Below are positions 35,952 to 44,171 of a stretch of 64,000 bases of DNA, one piece after another. The translations under genes were made by a program, and so were the position numbers. Positions within the stretch are counted from its first letter, which is position 1; the number at the start of each line of letters is the position of its first letter. Origin of the DNA: Butyrivibrio sp. NC2002 (GTDB lineage Bacteria; Bacillota; Clostridia; Lachnospirales; Lachnospiraceae); the NCBI RefSeq assembly GCF_000702265.1, contig NZ_KL370881.1, positions 270,789 to 334,788 on the forward strand, given 5' to 3'. Below the pieces are notes generated by a model that saw nothing but the letters and a program-made list of their open reading frames with translations, made no database searches and had not been told where the DNA came from.

Positions 35952-37058
35952 ATGAATATATCATTTATTGCGAATAATCTATATAGCTCACAGTACATGA
36001 AGAATGCCCAGGGGAATCTCTATGCTCAGAAGACTGACGGAGCCATGAAGAATACAATCATGGGAAAGATGCCGGTAAATCCTTTTGTATCAAGCTTTGA
36101 CAGAAGAACAGACAATGAGGTTAATGATCGAAAAGGATTATCACAGCAGATGCGGCAGATGATACGCTCACTGAAGCAGGATTCTCAGCAAGATCAGAAT
36201 AATAAAAAAATAAATGATTTTCTTACATCATCCGGTTCCCCGGATGCAGCAGAGGAAGAGACAGCGCCTAAGCCGACCTATAATTATAAAGAGGTTGCAT
36301 CCAAAATACAGAGTGCCAAGACATCAAACAGTGCCGGGCAGGCAGTGCTTGCAGCAAAAAGAGCTGTGACGCAGATAAAGAGAAAGATTTCTGCGGGGGA
36401 TGGTGATCCTGAGGAACTACAGTTTGCTTTAACCCATGCAAAGCGCATGGAAATGGTGGCAAGAAAAAAGAAACATCATCTGGAACTGGAAGAGATGGTG
36501 GCCCGTGCGCAGAAACAGGATGAGCGCCTTGACGAACAGGAAGATGCTGTCCGGGGTATTCAGAGTGCCATAACGCAGGCAGAGGAAGAAAAGATCACTG
36601 AGAAGGAAGATGAAATCTTCGATGAACGTGAGACAATGCTTGAAGAGGCACTGGCTCAGATAGAAGAAAGTGGAGCTGCTGTTTCGGATGAAATGATGGC
36701 AGACCTGAACAAGATGATCTCTGAATTTGGCGAAGAAGAATTGGAAGAGTTGGAAGAAACCATGGAGATGCTTGAAGATATGGAAGTCGTAGATCCGCAT
36801 ATGAGCAAAGAGGATTTCGAGGATCTTAAGAGAAAGCACCGGGCTTCGGAAAACAAGGCTATAGTAAAAGCAAATATGGAATATCTTAAAGATATGATCA
36901 AGCATGAGCTTGGAAAAGCCGGAAGTATTCCCGGTATGGGAGGTGGGCAGTCAGCTTCTGCAGCGGTTGGAAGCCCGGCAGTGCAGGGGGTAACCGTATC
37001 AATGCCTGCAATGGCAGCTCCGGTTTTAGATGGAGTTTCGATTGATGTTTCAATCTGA
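35952..37058 (+). CDS. Coiled-coil Lachnospiraceae protein, larger paralogue
   Basis: 368 residues from the ATG at 35952 (GAGG 8 bases upstream). Residues about 110-180 (YNYKEVASKIQSAKTSNSA to RKKKHHLELEE) and the late LKRKHRASENKAIVKANMEY block match the protein at 29340-30179, and both end in a GVxxS tail. Between them is a long acidic coiled coil. No signal peptide or membrane helix. The pair bracket the two-component genes, suggesting an old duplication of the cluster edges. Function unknown. Confidence 0.75.
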   Translation: MNISFIANNLYSSQYMKNAQGNLYAQKTDGAMKNTIMGKMPVNPFVSSFDRRTDNEVNDRKGLSQQMRQMIRSLKQDSQQDQNNKKINDFLTSSGSPDAAEEETAPKPTYNYKEVASKIQSAKTSNSAGQAVLAAKRAVTQIKRKISAGDGDPEELQFALTHAKRMEMVARKKKHHLELEEMVARAQKQDERLDEQEDAVRGIQSAITQAEEEKITEKEDEIFDERETMLEEALAQIEESGAAVSDEMMADLNKMISEFGEEELEELEETMEMLEDMEVVDPHMSKEDFEDLKRKHRASENKAIVKANMEYLKDMIKHELGKAGSIPGMGGGQSASAAVGSPAVQGVTVSMPAMAAPVLDGVSIDVSI

Positions 37059-37152
37059 AACGGTGCGGTCTGCTGGAGGCATTTAATGAGATTGCTTATC
37101 TCGAAAAATTAAGAAAAATGCAGAAGCAGCTAACTGAGAAAGCTATAAAGGA
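37059..37152 (+). other. Possible C-terminal gene remnant
   Basis: A frame without its own start reads LEKLRKMQKQLTEKAIKEK and then stops at about 37150. It resembles the end of the EF-hand protein (QKQLTEEAIERRE). It may be the tail of a lost paralogue. Confidence 0.3.
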
Positions 37153-37173
37153 AAAATGCTCATTCACATAAAA

Positions 37174-38061
37174 TTACAGAGGAAAGGCAACAGCTTCGAC
37201 ATATAGCTTCTGTAATACTTTTATAAAAGTATCAAGACTTTGACGCTTGTCTGCTTTATGAGTGCACAATACGCAAGAGAAAGTATCATCACAATCATAA
37301 GGAATCCATGCGAACTGGTCGCTGTGGTCATTAAGAAAACCGGGAGCAAGGCAGATTCCCTTACCGGAAGCAACATTAGTAAGTGTGGTGTCATGATCCG
37401 GACTGTTAAAATACGCAATCTGTCCTGACGAAATAAGCTTTTGCTGAACAGAGCGAAGGAGTGTTGGTGAGCCGCCACCTACCATAAGAGTGCGGCTGTA
37501 TATATCTTCATCAGTAATAAGATTTTTAGATGCAAGAGGATCATTCTTATCACAAATTAAATAGATATGACTTTTAAACAGCTGGTGGACAGTAGTGCCT
37601 GCCAGCTGTTTTGTCTGCTCTTCAAGGGCAAATACAACATCGGATTCATTTTTGAGAAAGCTATCCATACTGTTTCCGTAATGGAAACGTGGCGTGATCT
37701 GAGTGCCTGGAGCTTCCTTTTCAAATTCCCTGATTGCTTCCGGGAGGAAGTAAATAGCCTGCCGTACTGACATGCTTATAGTGATGTTTTCTTTGTATTT
37801 CGCACTGAAGTTTTGACCTTGTTCAATGGCTCTTTTCAGTTCCTCGCGCATATTGGAAAGGTAGGTTACAAATTGTTGACCGGCCGGAGTAAGGGTAGCA
37901 CCTTTCCCGTTTCTTACAAAGATTTCAAAACCAACTTCCTCTTCAAGCAGTTTTATCTGATATGAAAATGTAGGCTGGCTTACAAACATGTTCTCGGCGC
38001 CTCTGGAAAAGCTCTCTGTGCGGGCCAGTTCTATACAATAATCGATTTGCTTTGTTGTCAT
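37174..38061 (-). CDS. LysR-family transcriptional regulator
   Basis: 295 residues. The N-terminal winged helix has the classic ESFSRGAENMFVSQPTFSYQIKLLE pattern in two parts (residues about 16-40), followed by a linker helix and a two-lobe effector domain (about 90-290). AGAGG precedes the ATG on the minus strand. Only a decayed ORF6N gene is divergent to it, so its target is unclear. Similar regulators control sulfur, amino acid or redox genes. Confidence 0.9.
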   Translation of the reverse strand: MTTKQIDYCIELARTESFSRGAENMFVSQPTFSYQIKLLEEEVGFEIFVRNGKGATLTPAGQQFVTYLSNMREELKRAIEQGQNFSAKYKENITISMSVRQAIYFLPEAIREFEKEAPGTQITPRFHYGNSMDSFLKNESDVVFALEEQTKQLAGTTVHQLFKSHIYLICDKNDPLASKNLITDEDIYSRTLMVGGGSPTLLRSVQQKLISSGQIAYFNSPDHDTTLTNVASGKGICLAPGFLNDHSDQFAWIPYDCDDTFSCVLCTHKADKRQSLDTFIKVLQKLYVEAVAFPL

Positions 38062-38169
38062 AGCTTACCTCTGATATTTAAAAATTAAATCAACTATTAA
38101 AGCTTTCTATTGGATATTGTAGAACTGACATGAGATAATGTAAACAACAAAGGACAAAAACAATTTGGA

Positions 38170-38928
38170 ATGCTTGATAGTGACATTGCTGTATATTTTG
38201 GTGTCGAAACAGGTGCATTAAACAGGGCTAGGAAGCGTAATGTAAAGCGTTTCCCGGAAAGCTTTTGTTTTCAGCTTACGGATGAAGAGGTATCGAGATG
38301 CCAATCTGTCATCTCGATGCAGACCGAGGGCAAAAAAGGTGGTAGAACATATAACCCTTATGTGTATTCTGAACAGGGCGTGGCAATGCTTACTTCGGTA
38401 CTACACACAGATGTTGCAATACAGGCTAGCATAGGAATAATTGAGGCATTTGTTGAAATGTCACATTATATAAGACAGAATCAACAGTTGCTGCCTTATG
38501 AAGATCTTAAGAGCCTGGAATTAAGACAACATCAATTGTCTGATAGGATGGAAAGCATTGAAAAGAACATGGTGACCAAATCAGAACTATCAGATCTTAT
38601 GAAGCTCTTTGAGAGTGGAATTACTGATGATGAAATTCTTATTCTCAATGGCGAACCGTTTAAAGCGGATTTGGCGTATCAAAAGATTTATAAGAAAGCC
38701 AAAGGACAGGTTAAACCTTCTAAAGAAAAGGTCTTGGCGCTGGCCGTGGGGCTTCGTCTCAATATGGATGCGACTGTGGATCTCCTCAAGCTGGCAGGCT
38801 ACGCTTTATCGCCTATATCCCAGACAGATGCTGTGGTAGAATATTTCATAGAACATGAGTACTACAATGTATTAAAAATAGATATTGTACTGTTTGATTA
38901 CGGCTTAGATCCGCTTTCAAATGGATGA
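38170..38928 (+). pseudogene. ORF6N-domain protein, 5'-truncated
   Basis: 252 residues. The first 80 are an ORF6N DNA-binding domain (LDSDIAVYFGVETGALNRARKRN, RFPESFCFQLT), common in phages and plasmids; the rest is a helical linker and an unknown C-terminal domain. The family normally has about 20 more N-terminal residues. Upstream of the ATG the frame still reads GQKQFG, like the expected GQKV, but has no start before the stop at 38131. There is no proper ribosome site. A truncated protein may be made, but it is probably decaying. Confidence 0.6.
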
Positions 38929-38932
38929 TCAC

Positions 38933-38959
38933 AAGGTCGCCTTCAGGTTGACCTTTTTT
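38933..38959 (+). terminator. Intrinsic terminator
   Basis: AAGGTC pairs with GACCTT through a short irregular loop, followed by TTTTTT, 5 bp after the ORF6N stop. Confidence 0.65.
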
Positions 38960-39033
38960 CTATGGCCAATTGGTATCATCTAATCATCAAATAACGAACG
39001 TGGCAACGGCAGAAAGGCAAGGAGGTAATAGCG

Positions 39034-39819
39034 ATGGCAGTAAAAGGCGCAGTGCTTGGAGACATCCTTGGTTCTCAGTACGAATTTGACAGGCCACTGG
39101 ATCTTGATTGGAAGAATGTGTTGCTTATTAGCGGCCTTCCAATGGGATTCACTGATGATACAGTTATGATGCTGGCTATTAAGAAGGCTTTTGTAGAAGG
39201 GCTAGACCTGACTGATACTATGGTCAGGATAGGCAGAAGGTATCCTAATTGCGGCTATGGTGGCAGGTTCTATAGCTGGATCAATGATGAAGATCATAGA
39301 CCATACAATAGCTGGGGCAATGGCTCCGCTATGAGAGTTGCTTTTGTAGGCGAGCATTATGAAGATTATGATGAGATGCAGCGTATGGCTGAGACTACAG
39401 CAGTTGTGTCTCATGATCATCCTGAAGGAATCAAGGGAGCAGTAGTTACCGCTAGTTGTATCTGGATGGCGAGGCACGGCAAGACCAGGCAGGAGATCTA
39501 TGATTACGTATTGGAGCAGTATCCGGTTAACAAGTATGAGTATAGTATCGGATATAGCCTTGATGAGATACGTCCTAGATATGTTTGGAATGAGAGTTGT
39601 CAGGGGTCTGTGCCGGCGGCTATGCGGTGTTTTTATGAAAGTTCAGACTATGAGTCTTTCATTCGGAATATCTATAGCCTGCAGTGCGACAGTGATACCT
39701 TTGGAGCTATCGCGGGTGGCGTGGCAGAGGAGTTCTATGGTGGATTTGGGGATGTGGATGCTGAGAGGATTTTGAAGGAATATCTTGATCATGATTTGAT
39801 GGAGATTTTGTTAGCGTAG
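39034..39819 (+). CDS. ADP-ribosylglycohydrolase-family protein
   Basis: A probable Mg-dependent hydrolase that removes ADP-ribose from proteins or small molecules (DraG/ARH fold), 261 residues. Metal-site motifs are visible: GFTDDTVM near residue 39, SHDHPEGIKGA near 128 and DSDTFGAIAGGVAE near 218. GAVLGDILGSQYEF is the family start. AAGGAGG precedes the ATG. No ADP-ribosyltransferase partner is adjacent, so the substrate is unknown. Confidence 0.85.
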   Translation: MAVKGAVLGDILGSQYEFDRPLDLDWKNVLLISGLPMGFTDDTVMMLAIKKAFVEGLDLTDTMVRIGRRYPNCGYGGRFYSWINDEDHRPYNSWGNGSAMRVAFVGEHYEDYDEMQRMAETTAVVSHDHPEGIKGAVVTASCIWMARHGKTRQEIYDYVLEQYPVNKYEYSIGYSLDEIRPRYVWNESCQGSVPAAMRCFYESSDYESFIRNIYSLQCDSDTFGAIAGGVAEEFYGGFGDVDAERILKEYLDHDLMEILLA

Positions 39820-39903
39820 GTAGTTTTTCTGATATAATAAACTGATTGAGGTAAATCATTTAAAACTATAATAAATCTTTTTGATACGTAGATAGTGATT
39901 GTA

Positions 39904-40041
39904 ATGGAATATATCCTAATAGCTCTTTTTGTTGGCATTGTACTGGCAGTAATATTTGTAGTGTTTATCAATAATAGAAAAAAAGAGGAGTTAAGTTCTG
40001 AAGAAGATAAAATGAGTTTGGCAGTGTCGGAAAAGTATTAA
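39904..40041 (+). CDS. Small single-helix membrane protein
   Basis: 45 residues: EYILIALFVGIVLAVIFVV is one membrane helix, followed by NNRKKEE and a charged tail that should be cytoplasmic. The ribosome site is weak, so it may not be real. It precedes another small membrane protein gene. Confidence 0.4.
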   Translation: MEYILIALFVGIVLAVIFVVFINNRKKEELSSEEDKMSLAVSEKY

Positions 40042-40114
40042 GATGTTTGTATAAATCAGTACGCAACTTACGATGATTGTTAAATTATAATATCTGGACA
40101 AATAAGGAATTTAA

Positions 40115-40579
40115 ATGTCAAAAAAGAAACGTAACAAAAAAACTAAAAAACTAAGTCCATTTTGGATACTGACAATAATATGCGGCGTAACATCTATAAT
40201 ACTGTTTGCCCTCGCCTTTACAGACAACAGACTATTTAATACAAACGTCATACACTTTGGGATTTCAGTGCATTTTAGAGAACCTCAGCCTTTTCACTGC
40301 TATCTGTTTGACGCTTTCTATTTTCTTTTTTCGTGGGGAGCACTTATTTTCGTCATAAGAAATTTACATGAACTCTTGCAGCCAGTTGGAGCACTCTTAA
40401 TATATATGATTCCAGTTGGAGCCCATGTCCTTATAAACACATACGGTCCATGGTATGCAGATAGTGCAACAGATGCAATTGTCATGTATGTGATTTTTGC
40501 CATATTGGTTGTCCCCGGAGTCGCAATTGTTGCCATACAGGACTTCATAAAAAGAAAGCGTATACGAAAAAAGCATTAG
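40115..40579 (+). CDS. Predicted membrane protein of unknown function
   Basis: 154 residues with a Lys-rich start (KKKRNKKTKK), four hydrophobic helices (about 15-35, 65-85, 88-108, 125-145) and a basic tail. Not recognised. The length, helices and basic ends are consistent with a real integral membrane protein. Confidence 0.65.
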   Translation: MSKKKRNKKTKKLSPFWILTIICGVTSIILFALAFTDNRLFNTNVIHFGISVHFREPQPFHCYLFDAFYFLFSWGALIFVIRNLHELLQPVGALLIYMIPVGAHVLINTYGPWYADSATDAIVMYVIFAILVVPGVAIVAIQDFIKRKRIRKKH

Positions 40580-40638
40580 CCAAATACACTTTTTTCTTTA
40601 CCGTAAGTCTTTGGAAAAAGGATAATTCCGGCTATTAT

Positions 40639-40905
40639 GTGGAAGAGTTTGCTGAGATATTAAAATCAATTTTCTGTCTTCGCATTACTCATGGCGGATG
40701 GCCTGGTCATGTGATCAAGGATATACAGAATTGCTGTGCCGGTGCGAAATTTCTTCCTGACATGAAGATACAGTTTGATTCACAGGGTGGAGCAAATATG
40801 TTGACTTCGCAGGCAGACATCAATGCGTGGATCGAGCGTGTAAAAAAGGCGATATTATCCGGAGGGAAAGCATATGAGATACAGAACACATCCGAAAACA
40901 GGTGA
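40639..40905 (+). CDS. Hypothetical protein, possibly 5'-truncated
   Basis: 88 residues from a GTG. The same frame is open upstream to about 40580 and reads like protein (TVSLWKKDNSGYY), so the true start may be missing. It has ITHGGWPGHVIKDIQNCC and ends DINAWIERVKKAIL. I do not recognise it. The stop overlaps the start of the aldo/keto reductase gene, suggesting coupling. Confidence 0.4.
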   Translation: MEEFAEILKSIFCLRITHGGWPGHVIKDIQNCCAGAKFLPDMKIQFDSQGGANMLTSQADINAWIERVKKAILSGGKAYEIQNTSENR

Positions 40906-41971
40906 TAAAGTCAGTGAAATAGGTTTCGGCACAGCCTACTTTTACGAAGTGGGAATGAAAGAAGGAACCCGTATCCTGCGCCGGGCTTTTGAGAGAGGGA
41001 TTAATTATTTTGATCTTGCCACAAGTGATATAGCGACTTTTGCTATCCTCCGTGAAGCATTGCATGATGTCCGAAAGGATATATTGCTGCAGGTACATTT
41101 TGGCGCAGATTATTCTCGTGATGCTTATGGCTGGACGCTTGATCTTGAAAAAGTAAAACGCTCCGTTGATGTACAGCTTCGCAAGCTTCAGACAGATTAT
41201 ATTGACTATGGCTTTATTCATTGTCAGGATGAGCTTTCCGATTGGGATATATATAAGAACAATGGAGTTTTGGGTTACCTTATGGAACTGAAAAAGTCAG
41301 GGGTCGTGCGGCATATCGGGCTTTCGTCCCATACTCCGGAGGTTATTCAAAAAATACTGGACGATGCAGATGTAGATATGCTGATGTTTTCCATCAATCC
41401 TGCATACGATTACCATGAAGGTGCCTATGCAATCGGAAGCGTTGATGAGCGCAGCGGGATTTACCGTCGCTGTGAAGCAGAGAATATTGGCATTACGGTG
41501 ATGAAACCTTTTTCCGGCGGACAGTTGCTTAACGCACATAGTTCTCCGTTTGGAGTTGCCTTAACACCGTATCAGTGCATGAAGTACGCACTCGACAAGC
41601 CCGGTGTGTTATGTGTGCTGCCGGGAATCCGGAGTGTTTCGGAACTGGATATGCTGCTTGATTATGAAAATCAGAGTGAGAAAGCACTGGACTATTCCGT
41701 AATAGGAGATTTTGCACCACAGGATGCGAGCGGGAAATGCGTTTACTGTAATCATTGCAAGCCCTGTCCTGTGGGACTGGATATAGGTCTGATCAATAAG
41801 TATTACGATCTTGCAAAGGCTGGCGATGTCCTTGCTGTGGAGCATTATAAAACCTTAGAAAAGAATGCTGCTGATTGTATTGGGTGTGGTCACTGCGACA
41901 GTCGTTGCCCGTTTAAGGTAGAGCAGAGTGATCGGATGAAGGAAATCAGAGCGTATATGGAGAGCATATAA
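40874..41971 (+). CDS. Aldo/keto reductase with C-terminal ferredoxin-like domain
   Basis: 365 residues. The N-terminal TIM barrel (about 1-265) has GFGTAYF, FDLATSD and IDYGFIHCQD, with GIRSVSELD near its end. The C-terminal 100 residues have two clusters, CVYCNHCKPCPVGLD and CIGCGHCDSRCPF, for two [4Fe-4S] centres. This group probably takes electrons from ferredoxin instead of only NAD(P)H. The ATG has GGAGGG upstream. Substrate unknown. Confidence 0.88.
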   Translation: MRYRTHPKTGDKVSEIGFGTAYFYEVGMKEGTRILRRAFERGINYFDLATSDIATFAILREALHDVRKDILLQVHFGADYSRDAYGWTLDLEKVKRSVDVQLRKLQTDYIDYGFIHCQDELSDWDIYKNNGVLGYLMELKKSGVVRHIGLSSHTPEVIQKILDDADVDMLMFSINPAYDYHEGAYAIGSVDERSGIYRRCEAENIGITVMKPFSGGQLLNAHSSPFGVALTPYQCMKYALDKPGVLCVLPGIRSVSELDMLLDYENQSEKALDYSVIGDFAPQDASGKCVYCNHCKPCPVGLDIGLINKYYDLAKAGDVLAVEHYKTLEKNAADCIGCGHCDSRCPFKVEQSDRMKEIRAYMESI

Positions 41972-41992
41972 ATCTGCTTTGCTGTGGCTTTT

Positions 41993-42154
41993 TAGAGCAG
42001 AACTACGGTGACAGCAATGTATGATAATGCTCGAAAGAAAATAGCGAAAGTGCTTGTGGAGGGGAGGAGTCTTATCATTTCAGGTGGTAATGTAAGCTTT
42101 GACATTTCAAAAGGCGAAAGCATCAATAATATAAGAAAAAAAGGAGACAATGAG
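41993..42154 (+). pseudogene. DUF134 protein, C-terminal fragment only
   Basis: The frame reads SRTTVTAMYDNARKKIA and then VLVEGRSLIISGGN, matching the end of DUF134 HTH proteins, which are often encoded just before NifX-like proteins. The N-terminal two thirds are missing, and a stop lies at 41993-41995. The normal stop has also gone, so the frame runs into the next gene. Confidence 0.6.
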
Positions 42155-42352
42155 ATGAGAGTTGCACTCAGTGAAGCAGGCATCAAACTCTACGGAGGTG
42201 TATCCGGTAATGCAGATGAAGCAGTAAAAGCATTGATTGAAGAAAAACTTGATTATAACCCTGATGTAAAGTGTGATCATCATGGTGAAGGCCATAATTG
42301 TAGTGATCATCACGATGAAGATCATCACTGTGGAGGCCATTGTGCTCATTGA
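42155..42352 (+). pseudogene. NifX/NifB-like cofactor-binding protein with internal deletion
   Basis: 65 residues from an ATG with AAGGAG upstream. It begins MRVA, as the family does (MKIAV), then continues at once with LSEAGIKLYGGVSGNADEAV, which is normally near residue 75-80. An in-frame deletion of about 70 residues is the simplest explanation. The His/Cys-rich tail (CDHHGEGHNCSDHHDEDHH) survives and could bind metal. The stop overlaps the chromate transporter start, so its translation may still matter. Confidence 0.6.
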
Positions 42353-42911
42353 TCTGTTTTTAACATTTGCAAAGATTGGGGTATTTACATTCGGTGGTGG
42401 GTATGCAATGATCTCACTTATCGAAAATGCCTGCGTGGATAATAAAAAATGGATAACTCATGATGAAATGATGAACATTACTGTGATAGCAGAATCCACG
42501 CCCGGTCCCATCGCAATCAACTGTGCAACTTATGTCGGATATAAAAAGGGAAAACTTTCCGGAGCGATTATAGCTACTCTTGGGATGATACTTCCGTCTT
42601 TTGCTATTATATATGCTGTCTCAAGATTTCTGAATGGTTTTCTTGAAATAACTTGGGTCTCAAATGCATTTCGCGGAATAAAAATCGCTGTTGGGATTCT
42701 TATTGTTGATGCTGCTATAAAAATGCTGAAGAAAATGAAGCAAAAACCTATGCAGATAAGCATATTTATATGTTCTATGCTTACGATGTTCCTTATAAAC
42801 GTATTTGCTGTTAATATATCATCTATGATACTTATGCTTGCAGCTGCATTTATCGGTATCATTGCTTTTGTCATAAAAAATAATATGGAAAAGAGGCGGG
42901 AAGAGAAATGA
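42342..42911 (+). CDS. Chromate transporter, N-type half (short ChrA)
   Basis: 190 residues from the GTG at 42342, which has GGAGG 9 bases upstream and overlaps the previous stop; upstream starts would translate a His-tail shadow. Motifs FAKIGVFTFGGGYAMI and ESTPGPIAINCATYVGY are the ChrA signature. About six membrane helices. Short ChrA proteins work as pairs, and its partner follows with a 4-base overlap. Natural substrate uncertain; chromate or sulfate-like anions are proposed for the family. Confidence 0.88.
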   Translation: MLIDLFLTFAKIGVFTFGGGYAMISLIENACVDNKKWITHDEMMNITVIAESTPGPIAINCATYVGYKKGKLSGAIIATLGMILPSFAIIYAVSRFLNGFLEITWVSNAFRGIKIAVGILIVDAAIKMLKKMKQKPMQISIFICSMLTMFLINVFAVNISSMILMLAAAFIGIIAFVIKNNMEKRREEK

Positions 42912-43468
42912 TATATATTGATCTGTTAATCGGATTTCTTGAGGTCGGCCTTTTTTCTTTCGGTGGAGCTTATGCGGCAATACCTTTGATCAGGGATGTT
43001 GTCATGGCTCACGGTTGGTTGGATGATGAAATGCTCGCATACATGATTGCTATCAGCGAAAGTACTCCCGGACCGATTATGGTAAATATGGCCACATATA
43101 TCGGAAGTGAAAAGGGAGGATTACTTGGTGCGATAATTGCTACCACAGCGGTTGTATTACCTGCTTTTTTTATCATTTTGCTTATAATGGCAGCAATGAA
43201 GAAATATCTTCAAAACCGCTTAGTCAAGGCTGCTTTATCTGGGTTACAGCCATGTATTATAGGAATCATCTTGGCAACAGGTATATTTATGATTATAAAA
43301 AACTGCGGTTTTGTTTTCAGTGGCAGGCCTGATTTTCTTACGGCAGGACTTACTGGTGTTATCGCATTGATATATTTTGGTTCGAGAAAAATCATAAAAA
43401 AAGGATTAAGCCCCATCACGCTTATTTGCTTTTCGGCATTTGTGGGAGCAATGGCTTACATGCTATAG
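42908..43468 (+). CDS. Chromate transporter, C-type half (short ChrA)
   Basis: 186 residues, about six membrane helices. LEVGLFSFGGAYAAIPLIRD and SESTPGPIMVNMATYIG repeat the ChrA signature in diverged form. It overlaps the first half by 4 bases (ATGA), so the two are translated together as a heterodimer. It is the last gene before the island at ychF. Confidence 0.88.
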   Translation: MIYIDLLIGFLEVGLFSFGGAYAAIPLIRDVVMAHGWLDDEMLAYMIAISESTPGPIMVNMATYIGSEKGGLLGAIIATTAVVLPAFFIILLIMAAMKKYLQNRLVKAALSGLQPCIIGIILATGIFMIIKNCGFVFSGRPDFLTAGLTGVIALIYFGSRKIIKKGLSPITLICFSAFVGAMAYML

Positions 43469-43595
43469 ATGGAACATTAATGATGAATAGAATACCCAGG
43501 GTAGAGAAACAAATAGAAATGTGGTAATATACAAAAGGTTATGACCAAAAGTGTCATAAATATTGAAAAACACAGTAAAATCAATACTTTTAGAA

Positions 43596-43655
43596 GGAGA
43601 TATATAGAAAATGAAACTAGGAATCGTTGTTCAGGTGCAGAAATATATAAGTTGA
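43596..43655 (+). other. Orphaned ychF ribosome site and 14-codon stub
   Basis: GGAG at 43596-43599 and the ATG at 43611 are the native start of ychF, cut off by the island. Translation would give only MKLGIVVQVQKYIS and stop at 43655. The native promoter should lie in 43469-43590; the best -10 candidate is TAATAT with upstream TG near 43520-43530. Confidence 0.7.
43611..43627. repeat. Left attachment site (attL core)
   Basis: First copy of the 17-bp core; the next base differs (T against G in attR) and the base before differs (A against T), which fixes the core length. Confidence 0.9.
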
Positions 43656-43665
43656 TATATGTGCT

Positions 43666-43702
43666 ATAAAACCTTATATAAGTTCATAAGTAGTGGTTTT
43701 AT
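43666..43702. repeat. Inverted repeat near the left end
   Basis: ATAAAACC (43666-43673) and GGTTTTAT (43695-43702) face each other 21 bp apart just inside attL. Possible recombinase or excisionase site. Confidence 0.4.
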
Positions 43703-43758
43703 TATAAGTCCGATTTTCATATATCTGTTATAAGATTTTTTATAAACGGATAGATAAA

Positions 43759-43778
43759 GGGCGTAAACTGGGCGTAAA
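43759..43778. repeat. Left GGGCGTAAA pair
   Basis: GGGCGTAAA at 43759-43767 and 43770-43778, 11 bp apart. An identical 11-bp-spaced pair lies at 62562-62581 near the right end, as expected for integrase arm-binding sites. Confidence 0.65.
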
Positions 43779-43808
43779 ATGAAACTACTAAAGAGCGAGG
43801 TGCAACAA

Positions 43809-44171
43809 TTATTCAGGTCTGTCGAGTGATTTTCCGACAGACTTTTTATTTTGTCTTCTTGGTGGAGTTGTTAAGGAACGCTCAAGTGACCAGCCGTGGG
43901 AAATCCGATATTCATAAAGCTTTCGGTCTATATTCCAATGATTACACATTGAAGTGATGCTGTAATATTTCTTACCAAGGTGGTCATAGCATTTCAAACC
44001 TCCGTTAGACTTGACAGGCTTTGTCAGAGCCTCCTCCTGTGTCATTTTATAAACATTTATCCTTCTTGTATACGTTTCTGGCCTTATATTCCAGAATCTG
44101 CACATTAGTTTGATGCTGGTGAATATATTACCCATGTGGTCAATACAGGGGTTGTTATGAATGATTTTCAT
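43809..44171 (-). CDS. Two-repeat protein of mobile-element type
   Basis: 120 residues made of two copies of a ~45-residue repeat: DHMGNIFTSIKLMCRFWNI and DHLGKKYYSITSMCNHWNI, each followed by a YxxRI turn and an EALTKP or RSLTTP ending. Such repeats occur in phage and plasmid proteins, often near HNH nucleases, and probably bind DNA as small HTH units. It is the first gene inside attL and reads toward it. Function not known. Confidence 0.6.
   Translation of the reverse strand: MKIIHNNPCIDHMGNIFTSIKLMCRFWNIRPETYTRRINVYKMTQEEALTKPVKSNGGLKCYDHLGKKYYSITSMCNHWNIDRKLYEYRISHGWSLERSLTTPPRRQNKKSVGKSLDRPE
43817..43850 (+). terminator. Terminator facing in from the left end
   Basis: GTCTGTCG pairs with CGACAGAC, followed by TTTTTATTTT. 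It reads on the plus strand, so it would stop transcripts entering from the old ychF promoter. It overlaps the 3' end of the minus-strand gene 43809-44171. Confidence 0.85.
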
